From Symbiodinium natans (Eukaryota > Sar > Dinophyceae > Suessiales > Symbiodiniaceae), in contig CAJNDS010002092.1 in assembly GCA_905221605.1 (NCBI GenBank), forward strand, positions 624,059 through 688,058: a stretch of DNA of 64,000 bases. Reading direction: 5' to 3'. The translations under genes were made by a program, and so were the position numbers. The notes under the pieces were generated by a model. The model was not told the origin of the DNA, did no database searches, and saw nothing but the letters and a program-made list of their open reading frames with translations. Positions 60,480 to 64,000 of this stretch are shown here, in pieces. How positions within the stretch are numbered: the first letter of the stretch is position 1; each line of letters starts with the position of its first letter.

Positions 60480-62626
60480 ACCCTAAACCCTAAACCCTAA
60501 ACCCTAAACCTAAACCCCTCAGGCAAGGCGGCCCCCTGGCGGATTGTTCTAGAGCTGCTGAAGCAGCTGGAGGCCTCACTCTGCGAATGTGCCTTGGCTT
60601 TAGAGTTTAGGGTTTAGGGTTTAGGATTTAGGGTTTAGGGTTTAGGGTTTAGGGCTTCCGGAAGATGTCTGGGTTTTCACGGGCCCTCTGGGTGCGGGGG
60701 TTGGCCCTAGACCCTAAACCCTTTAACTTTAGGGTTTAGGGTTTAGGGTTTAGGGTTTAGGGTTTAGGGTTTAGGGTTTAGAGTTTAGGGCTTAGGTCTT
60801 AGGGCGATTGGGGTCCATAGGGGCTTGGAGTTTAGGGTTTCGGGGGGATCCGGGGCTCTAAGAAGAGTAGTGGCAGGTTGCAGGGTAAGCCAGGACTATT
60901 GTCGTAAGCAGGGGTACCCATAGTGATAGCTGCATAGACCCTGCTCTGGCCGCGCTTGAAGTAACCCTGCCTGCCACTACCCATGAACCTTCAAGAAACC
61001 CTCAACCCTAAACCCTAAACCCTAAACCCCAAACCCCAAATCCCAAACCCTAAACCGAGGCAACACCATCACCTACAACGCGGCCATCATTGCTTGCGCT
61101 GAAGGTCAGAACTTGGATCCCAGACGACTACGCCCCCAACTGGTCAACTCTCTTACCCAGAAGGGTCTAGGATTTAGCGTTTCAGGTTTCAGGAAGTCTG
61201 AAACACCTCATCACTGATCACGACTCCCCACCAATAGCTCGGACTTCGAAAATCGTGCAGATCCTGCGGCCTGCGATGATCCTGCTTTCTTAACTAAAGC
61301 TGCTGGGTGTCCTGTTACCTTTAGGGCTGAGGGTGAAAGAAGTTACCGTTTACGGGACCCTGGTGTGGAGCAAGCAGGTCCTAACTAGGTCCAGCAGGGG
61401 GACCCCAAAGCTACATACCGCTGAATTTCGGGCTTCGGGTTCAGGGTTTAGGGTCCAGGGTGTAGGGTTTAGGGCTGTAGGGGTGGTCCTGAATGTTAGG
61501 TCTGCTTGCATCTGCTTGCATGACAAGCCGAAGCCCTGGCAAACCCCTAAAGCCTAGACCCTAAACCCTAAAGCCCGAAAGCCCAGAGGCCCAAGCGCTA
61601 CTTAAAAAATGCGCTGGGCGGGCCACTAACCCATTTTTGTTCAAACAACGGGCCTGCAAACCCCAACCCCTAATCGACCTTACTTGCAAGTAGAGGTTGA
61701 ACTGGAGCTTCCCGTTGCTAAACCTACTATACCCTACCCTATACATGCTATAAGCCCTGCCTGCTGGAGCCTGCTAAGCCCTACTAGGCCCTAGCCCTCA
61801 GCCTAAACCCTCAAGTAAATCACGAGGTGCGAACTACTACACCCTAACCACTCAAGCCCAAACAGCAAACCACAAACCCCAAACCCTAAACCCTAAACCC
61901 TAAACCCTACACCGCAAACCCCAAACCCTAAGCCCTAAACCCCAAACCCGAAACCCGAAACTGCTAACCCTAAACCTTGCCTTTCCAGCGTGGTCAGGTG
62001 GCGAGCGCGGCAAAGCTTGGCAGCTCTTCGAGAAGTTCAAGGCTGTGGAGGGGTTTAGGGTTAGGCTTTGGAGGGTTTCCCAGAATAGATGTCCACCCCC
62101 GAACGTACACACCGAAATAGTGAAATCCTGATTAAGTCGGAAGGGTCGTAGGGATTGGAGCAAACCTCAAGTAATACGACCCCCCCCCCCTCCCAAAGTA
62201 GGACTTACCTGACCCTAAACGCGATAAGCGCCAACGCCTGGCCGTTCGAGTTTAGGGGTTATGTGTGTGTGTGTATCTATCTATCTATCTATAGGGCATC
62301 GGTCCTGCACACTGGCCCAGGAGAACAAGAAAAGGCTTTAGCAATTGGGGTTTAGGGTTCAGGGTTCAGGTTCTGGAAAACTGAAAGGCCACTTAGCCTT
62401 ACTGGTTCTTAGAATTGGGTACACTATAGGTTTTAGAGTTTAGAGTTTGGGGTTAAGATGACAGGGGGTGCGTAATTCCCTCATTGTCTTCTCAGAAACC
62501 CGTCGGTTTCCACCCGAAACCCTGCACCCTGACCCATGTTTCTCGCTTCGGGGACCTCCTGTTTTCTTCCTGTTTTGTTGGCAGGCCAGCCGGCTGGAGT
62601 ACGATGCGATCACTTACACTGCGGCG
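42558..62626 (+). CDS. Pentatricopeptide repeat protein, 18-exon core
   Basis: Eighteen exons (each listed separately) join to 1031 nt, an open frame of 343 codons after two bases of a split codon. It encodes about ten PPR motifs of exactly 35 residues: W.xALxLL, ten residues, D(V/I)xTY, then N.AISACEKG and back to W. PPR proteins bind RNA, one base per repeat, usually in organelles (editing, processing, stability). P-type length repeats; no DYW or other C-terminal domain is seen and the gene runs on past the last exon. Introns total about 19 kb: 11 start GC, 5 GT, 1 GA; all end AG and the next exon always starts with G. The chain was found by matching phases and repeat spacing, not by transcript data. 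Start codon and target peptide are not identified. Confidence 0.85.
42682..42856. repeat. TTTAGGG array in intron 1
   Basis: G-strand array near the donor; right half has a ~37-bp direct repeat (TTTTAGGATGTAAG / GATTTAAG variants). The C-strand partner is at 43164-43302. Confidence 0.95.
43164..43302. repeat. CCCTAAA array in intron 1
   Basis: C-strand array with a CCCTAAG block, ending 31 bases before exon 2. Confidence 0.95.
43334..43387 (+). CDS. PPR core exon 2
   Basis: AAG|GCC acceptor, phase 0, reading AISACERAGRWDSALALL, the clearest PPR match in the window. GC donor at 43388, phase 0; a stop follows in the intron (43394). Confidence 0.9.
43429..43508. repeat. TTTAGGG array in intron 2
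   Basis: G-strand array close to the donor. Confidence 0.95.
43896..44068. mobile_element. MITE family E with nested duplication
   Basis: Ends TACCAGGATGGGCTATTAGG and TAGCCCGTCCTGGTA. The interior holds two copies of a CCCTATCATYCCCA...TAAAGGGCCTCTT(T/G)AAGAGGTT module and a short TTTAGGG insert. Confidence 0.85.
44163..44352. repeat. TTTAGGG array and MITE B remnant
   Basis: G-strand array 44163-44240, then a family-B-like element 44266-44352 (TTGGTAGTACCCC to TTCCTAGGCGACCAA). Confidence 0.7.
44390..44487. repeat. CCCTAAG/CCCTAAA array in intron 2
   Basis: C-strand array directly before the acceptor at 44491-44492. Confidence 0.95.
44493..44565 (+). CDS. PPR core exon 3
   Basis: AG|GTC, phase 0, reading VLAAGHSVECDVITYNTALS then SCEK plus G; GC donor, phase 1. 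The ten residues VLAAGHSVEC exactly complete the unit begun by WDSALALL. Confidence 0.9.
44582..44737. repeat. 78-bp direct repeat in intron 3
   Basis: Two adjacent copies starting GACCTGACTGAGAAGTTCAG and ending GTATTTTAGATGTTTTCTGG, differing at two bases, each containing TTTAGGG. A family-A MITE follows at 44788-44879. Confidence 0.95.
44788..44879. mobile_element. MITE family A in intron 3
   Basis: CATGGGGGTTTACGAAAATA and CCCCTTTTCGGAAACAACCA ends. Confidence 0.8.
44903..44992. repeat. CCCTAAA array in intron 3
   Basis: Homogeneous C-strand array ending 14 bases before the acceptor of exon 4. Confidence 0.95.
45007..45091 (+). CDS. PPR core exon 4
   Basis: AG|GC, phase 1, reading SQWQRALQLLCEFPTLALQP then DLVTYNS plus AC. 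GC donor at 45092, phase 2. Junction with exon 3 reads SCEKG|SQWQRAL. Confidence 0.9.
45153..45286. repeat. CCCTAAA array in intron 4
   Basis: C-strand array near the donor, an exception to the usual G-first order. Confidence 0.95.
45405..45536. mobile_element. Inverted-repeat element in intron 4
   Basis: ATATGAAGCAGGGTTTATAT and ATATATACCCTACTTCATAT ends, with a GGTGAGTGTAT direct repeat inside. Confidence 0.75.
45963..46031 (+). CDS. PPR core exon 5
   Basis: AG|G, phase 2, reading ISALSGTDRWEAAISFLEQM then QS plus AG, with a GT donor. Joined: VTYNST|ISALS. Confidence 0.9.
46073..46204. repeat. TTTAGGG array in intron 5
   Basis: About 18 perfect G-strand units make up over half of this 236-bp GT-AG intron (46032-46267). 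Confidence 0.98.
46268..46323 (+). CDS. PPR core exon 6
   Basis: AG|G, phase 2, reading QVTCDVVTYTALISLCEK plus G; GC donor at 46324. Junction reads MQSR|QVTCDVVTY. Confidence 0.9.
46338..46402. repeat. TTTAGGG array in intron 6
   Basis: G-strand array 14 bases after the donor. Confidence 0.95.
46600..46703. mobile_element. MITE family C, diverged
   Basis: CTTATAAGCAGAGCATCTGC through CTGCCCATGAACCTTCAAC; only the right end is clear. Confidence 0.5.
46997..47056 (+). CDS. PPR core exon 7
   Basis: AG|GT, phase 1, reading AHWQLAIALLTQMAVLRIQ plus A; GC donor at 47057, phase 1. Open frames on the minus strand here are shadows. Confidence 0.9.
47453..47660 (+). CDS. Coding-like fragment split by MITE D
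   Basis: Left part reads HEKVALGMDSGQPFRDSVAC then SCRFL plus AA at 47540; the MITE supplies GT and AG; the right part continues CFLVDGDL before a stop. It lies inside a PPR intron and does not belong to the PPR frame, so it may be a remnant of another gene. Confidence 0.3.
47535..47640. mobile_element. MITE family D with splice-like ends
   Basis: GTTCTTAAAGTAGGGAATGA and CCCATTCCTTACAAAGAGCC then AG|GT. The GT of GTAGGG and the terminal CAG would make a 100-base intron. Confidence 0.75.
47890..48120. repeat. GGGGGT minisatellite in intron 7
   Basis: About 230 bases of GGGGGTG/GGGGTTG runs on the coding strand, so the nascent RNA would be G-quadruplex-prone. Gly/Trp/Val-rich and Pro/His/Thr-rich frames on the two strands are by-products. 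Confidence 0.95.
48222..48259 (+). CDS. PPR core exon 8
   Basis: AG|GC, phase 1, reading NVLTQNATISAL; GC donor at 48260, phase 0. Joined to exon 7 the split codon makes serine: RIQS|NVLTQN. Confidence 0.85.
48276..48416. repeat. TTTAGGG/GGGGTTT array in intron 8
   Basis: Alternating TTTAGGG and TTTGGGG units near the donor. Confidence 0.95.
48628..49330 (+). pseudogene. Non-LTR retroelement fragment (RT-upstream region)
   Basis: Reads WDWDNPPECHCQRW, then RSILDGFFVHGRDHAIIRAH, and in a shifted frame from about 49118 RYKWGYRSPDPSIPIAYVLF then KQKKSF. This succession resembles, from memory, the region just before the reverse-transcriptase core in dinoflagellate LINE-type elements. One in-frame stop (48808) and one frameshift (~49115). 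Both ends abut telomere-like units. It lies in PPR intron 8. Confidence 0.5.
49438..49747. repeat. CCCTAAA then TTTAGGG arrays in intron 8
   Basis: C-strand 49438-49556; G-strand 49648-49747, ending in a GGGCTTA block. Confidence 0.95.
49998..50029 (+). CDS. PPR core exon 9 (32 nt)
   Basis: AG|GCC, phase 0, reading ARGQQWREAL plus AG; GT donor at 50030. The shortest exon of the chain. Junction ISAL|ARGQQW gives the normal 12-residue link. Confidence 0.85.
50478..50610. repeat. CCCTAAA array in intron 9
   Basis: C-strand array ending about 45 bases before the acceptor of exon 10. Confidence 0.95.
50657..50735 (+). CDS. PPR core exon 10
   Basis: AG|G, phase 2, reading LFERLRGTTAGVSELSYGAA then LSACEK; GC donor at 50736, phase 0. 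Confidence 0.9.
50740..50902. repeat. CCCTAAA array in intron 10
   Basis: Starts four bases after the GC donor; includes a small CCCTACA block. Confidence 0.95.
51287..51775. repeat. GC-rich palindromic minisatellite in intron 10
   Basis: Units of GGGCCAAGGGCCCCCC(G) run to about 51605, then the reverse complement (GGGGGGCCCTTGGCCC) runs to about 51770, so the whole is a giant hairpin of short hairpins. All six frames are open; the 312-codon Pro/Gly/Lys/Ala frame 51131-52069 follows from that. Confidence 0.95.
51895..52765. repeat. ~120-bp tandem repeat in intron 10
   Basis: Five to six decayed copies of a unit with AAGGGCCTCTACGGGCCCTA, TGCCGAAGGCCCGAAAAGGG and CCGAGGCTACCCCGAACCCC, at about 52070, 52190, 52310, 52435 and 52675. 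A second shared module (GAGCCACCAAAA...CTAAAAGAAGGGGGACC) is at 51925 and 52490. Confidence 0.85.
53050..53100. repeat. TTTAGGG array in intron 10
   Basis: Short degenerate G-strand array. Confidence 0.9.
53112..53210. mobile_element. MITE family D in intron 10
   Basis: GCTCTTTGTAGGGAATGAGG and TGCCCTCGTCATTCCCCAGT ends. Confidence 0.8.
53674..53721 (+). CDS. PPR core exon 11
   Basis: AG|GCC, phase 0, reading ASLWQQALGLLSNLGE. The donor is inferred as GA (GAG|GAGGGC) because only this choice keeps the 35-residue period with exon 12. Confidence 0.8.
53740..53810. repeat. TTTAGGG array in intron 11
   Basis: G-strand array 20 bases after the donor of a 326-bp intron. Confidence 0.9.
54048..54092 (+). 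CDS. PPR core exon 12
   Basis: AG|GAG, phase 0, reading EQLEANIIVVNSAMS; GC donor at 54093, phase 0. Confidence 0.85.
54238..54574. repeat. CCCTAAA then TTTAGGG arrays in intron 12
   Basis: C-strand with a CCCTAGA block (54238-54315), then G-strand (54468-54574) with six-base TTAGGG units. Confidence 0.9.
55095..56400. repeat. ~90-bp decayed tandem repeat in intron 12
   Basis: TAGGCATTTAAACCTA recurs at about 55104, 55192, 55287, 55376, 55459, 55553, 55648, 55740 and 55829 (83-95 bp apart). Each unit holds AACCTTTAAACCCTGTAGGG followed by its near inverse (GGTTAAGGTTTAAAGGTT), an internal hairpin. Confidence 0.9.
56411..57380. repeat. 17-copy CTCGAG palindrome array in intron 12
   Basis: A 30-32 bp perfect palindrome (ACCATCTTTTTCTCGAG and its mirror) recurs with CTCGAG at 56424, 56518, 56560, 56612, 56664, 56716, 56768, 56819, 56860, 56953, 56995, 57047, 57099, 57151, 57203, 57255 and 57297. 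Steps are 52 (mostly), 42 and 94 bp. A 436-bp higher-order unit repeats twice. The array is bounded by inverted copies of a GGGGCTGGGGCC...CCAAAACTATGG module. Phe/Lys/Ser-rich frames on both strands are by-products. Confidence 0.97.
57500..57562. repeat. TA / TACATA microsatellite
   Basis: Alternating TATA and ATGTATG runs. A TTTAGGG array (57600-57660) follows. Confidence 0.95.
57685..57741 (+). CDS. PPR core exon 13
   Basis: AG|GCC, phase 0, reading ACEKSGQWQWTLWLLAEAK; GC donor at 57742, phase 0. Junction: NSAMS|ACEKSGQW. Confidence 0.9.
57788..58062. repeat. TTTGGGG, TTGAGGGG, TTTTGGGG and TTTAGGGG blocks
   Basis: Four different units in successive pure blocks; the TTTTGGGG block (57882-57980) is identical in unit to hypotrich ciliate telomeres. 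Confidence 0.97.
58438..58600. repeat. CCCTAAA array with CCCTAGA block
   Basis: C-strand array in intron 13; a CCCTAGA block spans 58505-58540. Confidence 0.95.
58657..58880 (+). CDS. Embedded exon-like coding block, not PPR
   Basis: AG|G, phase 2, reading TSRWLSLGPHAVTEHLQAIA then SGKLEVYEATAFSNLEESKD and TFLAEAAVLQNAEAVLAQVL. Helical, acidic and non-repetitive. GT donors are at 58859 and 58881. It lies within the inferred intron 13 on the same strand but would break the 35-residue period if spliced in. Possibly an alternative exon or part of another gene. Confidence 0.55.
58991..59290. repeat. Large CCCTAAA array in intron 13
   Basis: About 300 bp with a CCCTAGA block (59189-59217) and a CCCCAAA block (59228-59268), ending 44 bases before exon 14. 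Confidence 0.97.
59334..59393 (+). CDS. PPR core exon 14
   Basis: AG|GAC, phase 0, reading DRRLPCSIVTYGAAVAASIW; GC donor at 59394, phase 0. DRRLPC adds to AEAK to make the ten-residue spacer. Confidence 0.88.
59412..59492. repeat. TTTAGGG/TTCAGGG array in intron 14
   Basis: G-strand array near the donor; decayed units continue to 59640. Confidence 0.9.
60395..60518. repeat. CCCTAAA/CCCTCAA array in intron 14
   Basis: C-strand array ending 9 bases before exon 15; CCCTCAA block 60449-60483. Confidence 0.95.
60528..60588 (+). CDS. PPR core exon 15
   Basis: AAG|GCG, phase 0, reading AAPWRIVLELLKQLEASLCE plus T; GT donor at 60589, phase 1. Choosing the AAG rather than the CAG acceptor preserves the repeat length. 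Confidence 0.85.
60604..60800. repeat. Two TTTAGGG arrays in intron 15
   Basis: 60604-60653 and 60728-60800, both G-strand. Confidence 0.95.
60868..60996. mobile_element. MITE family C, diverged
   Basis: GTAGTGGCAGGTTGCAGGGT and TGCCACTACCCATGAACCTT ends. A CCCTAAA array (61000-61055) follows and leads to exon 16. Confidence 0.7.
61060..61104 (+). CDS. PPR core exon 16
   Basis: AG|GC, phase 1, reading NTITYNAAIIACAE plus G; GT donor at 61105. NTITYNAAI is a near-consensus PPR helix B. Confidence 0.9.
61105..61871. other. Intron 16 interior, no gene recognised
   Basis: Contains a weak TTTAGGG run at 61436-61475 and unique sequence. Frames at 61333-61557 and 61561-61746 show no domain. Confidence 0.5.
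61872..61975. repeat. CCCTAAA array in intron 16
   Basis: C-strand array ending 22 bases before the acceptor. Confidence 0.95.
61998..62041 (+). CDS. PPR core exon 17
   Basis: AG|GT, phase 1, reading GERGKAWQLFEKFK; GC donor at 62042, phase 0. The usual tryptophan is replaced by arginine at the anchor, but the spacing holds. Confidence 0.85.
62272..62294. repeat. TATC microsatellite
   Basis: About five TATC units after a short GT run. Confidence 0.9.
62585..62626 (+). CDS. PPR core exon 18 (last seen)
   Basis: AG|GCC, phase 0, reading ASRLEYDAITYTAA; GC donor at 62627. The next half unit (SACEKG...W) was not found before the window ends, so the gene probably continues beyond. Confidence 0.82.
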
Positions 62627-63067
62627 GCTAGACTGGGAATCCAGGGGGACCACGTGAACCCTTGCACGAAAGGCTTTGCGGTTCATGTAGGGGGCATATG
62701 GGCTCAGGGTTTAGGGAGGAGGATGATGGCTCAGATGGGGTTGGTGGCTGAGAGTTCACTGTGGGATTCAAGGAGTCATGGGTTGCCCATGCTACCCCCC
62801 TCACCCCGCCTAGGTTTCCCCTTAGAATAGCCCTAGTCAGGCCTTAATTCTGGTTGAACCTAAGGGGGAGTAGTATAGAGGGGGGGGGTAGTAGGGCTGC
62901 CCTGAGAGCCGGCGAGTCCCCCCTAACCTGGGGTTGAATGCACGGGGGGCGGGTTGTGTCCCTTTTCTGCGAGAGGACGAACGTTTGATGCATTCGGTTT
63001 TAAGCAAGAGTTCGGATTAAGCAACCAGTTTGCGTGGCGGCCGATATCATATTTTGCCATGCCGGCC
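62627..63067. other. Probable intron, no exon found
   Basis: Unique sequence with no PPR match and no telomere-like array until 63068. Confidence 0.4.
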
Positions 63068-63160
63068 GGAGTTTAGGGCTAGGGTTTAGGGTTTAGGGTT
63101 GAGGGTTTAGGGTTTAGGGTTGAGGGTTTAGGGTTTAGGGGTTTGGGGGTTAGGGTTTAG
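63068..63160. repeat. TTTAGGG/TTGAGGG array
   Basis: G-strand array with TTGAGGG units interspersed. Confidence 0.95.
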
Positions 63161-63838
63161 GGTAGCGCTTCGGGGTTTGGGCATTGCTGGGGTTTAAGGC
63201 TAGGGGTTCTTAGGCTGTTCGGGGTTTGGGGTGTCCCGGGAATCCGGGAAGCGGCCCTGAGTAGGGTTTCAGGAGACAAGACGGGACTGTTACAAGGAAC
63301 CCGATCTCCAAGAACCCGAAGCCGTCTGAGGCCCTCGCGGCCTCTGGGTCCTGGGAGACGGCGCTGTCGCGTTGGGCGCGTGTTGAGTTGGCTCTTTATC
63401 AAATGGAGGAAAATCGGGTTTGGGGTCTTGGCTCAAAGACTGAGGGTCTCCCTGCACCCCCAAATTCCCTTTCACAAAGGGGGGCTTACATGCCCTAGTG
63501 TTATGGTTACAAGGTAGTTGGGGGGTGCTAGGCGGGTCTGCATGGACCTGGCTCGATATGTACAACCGAATCATGATGGGGTGTCTACAGCTCTTGATTC
63601 TTGATGGCTGGCTGAGGCGTTGCAAGCTGCGTGTTTAGGCTTAGGGTAAAGGCCTGCGAGTTAGAAGATCCTAGGGTTTTAGGCTGTCGGTTTGAGATCG
63701 GAATCTCTGTAGCATACCTGGTGTTCCGGATGGCCTCGTCACCGTTTGAAGAAGCCTCCGCCAGGTCTTTGACATCGGACGCTGCGCACTCCTCGCACCT
63801 TGACCTCGTCACCTGCAGCGGCTCTGGCAGCAGAAGAC
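63161..63838. other. Unique sequence with a weak coding signal
   Basis: 63725-63835 reads SSPFEEASARSLTSDAAHSS then HLDLVTCSGSG on the plus strand; LDLVTCSGS is faintly PPR-like. No splice partner identified. Confidence 0.3.
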
Positions 63839-64000
63839 GCCCTAAACCCTAAACCCTAAACCCTAAACCCTAAACCCTAAACCCTAAACCCTAAACCCTA
63901 AACCCTAAACCCTAAACCCTAAACCCTAAACCTTGAACCCTGAACCCTGAACCCTGAACCCTGAACCCTGAACCCTGCACCCTGAACCCTGAACCCTGAA
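63839..64000. repeat. CCCTAAA then CCCTGAA block array
   Basis: C-strand CCCTAAA to 63931, then a pure CCCTGAA block running to the window edge. Confidence 0.97.

Noticed and set aside
1-64000. tRNA, rRNA or spliced-leader RNA genes
   Set aside because: No cloverleaf, conserved rRNA core or dinoflagellate spliced-leader sequence was noticed on either strand, though short RNAs could be missed by eye.

Overview
This looks like nuclear DNA from a dinoflagellate. The grounds are: (i) dozens of internal arrays of the TTTAGGG/CCCTAAA telomere-type repeat and its variants in both orientations, about one per 0.5-1 kb; (ii) exons of 30-150 bases whose introns start GC, GT or once GA and end AG with the next exon starting in G, a splice grammar typical of dinoflagellates; (iii) a pentatricopeptide (PPR) protein with the AISACEKG-type repeat common in that group; (iv) many short inverted-repeat (MITE-like) elements. 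No rRNA, tRNA, spliced-leader gene or chromosome end was recognised. Almost every long open frame is a by-product of stop-poor repeats. The family or genus cannot be fixed from sequence alone.

Layout. 0-5.6 kb: telomere-like arrays, an A-rich repeat and an AT-rich island (3.4-4.94 kb) that lacks the arrays. 5.7-9.7 kb: five plus-strand exons with compatible phases from one unrecognised gene; one intron is nearly all a MITE. 9.9-17.2 kb: further candidate exons, including a compact block at 11.6-12.0 kb readable in three successive frames. 17-31 kb: mostly arrays, minisatellites and MITEs, with a Mei2-type RNA-recognition-motif fragment at 22.2-22.8 kb. 31.6-32.96 kb: a 248-bp tandem repeat whose units each contain a ~100-base hairpin. 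33-39 kb: arrays with a few isolated candidate exons.

42-62.6 kb: the best-supported gene. Eighteen exons on the plus strand (42558-62626) join into 1031 nt of open frame. Through nine successive PPR units the conserved anchor residue recurs at exactly 35 residues. The 17 introns total about 19 kb and hold telomere-like arrays, MITEs, a dead retroelement fragment, a GC-rich palindromic minisatellite, a ~90-bp decayed tandem repeat and a striking palindrome array (56.4-57.4 kb). In many introns a TTTAGGG array follows the donor and a CCCTAAA array precedes the acceptor, so the intron RNA could fold back on itself.

The two most unusual points are this organisation (telomere-like repeats as intron filler, and MITEs whose ends double as splice sites) and the 17-copy palindrome array, whose spacings of 52, 42 and 94 bp are all near whole multiples of the DNA helical repeat.
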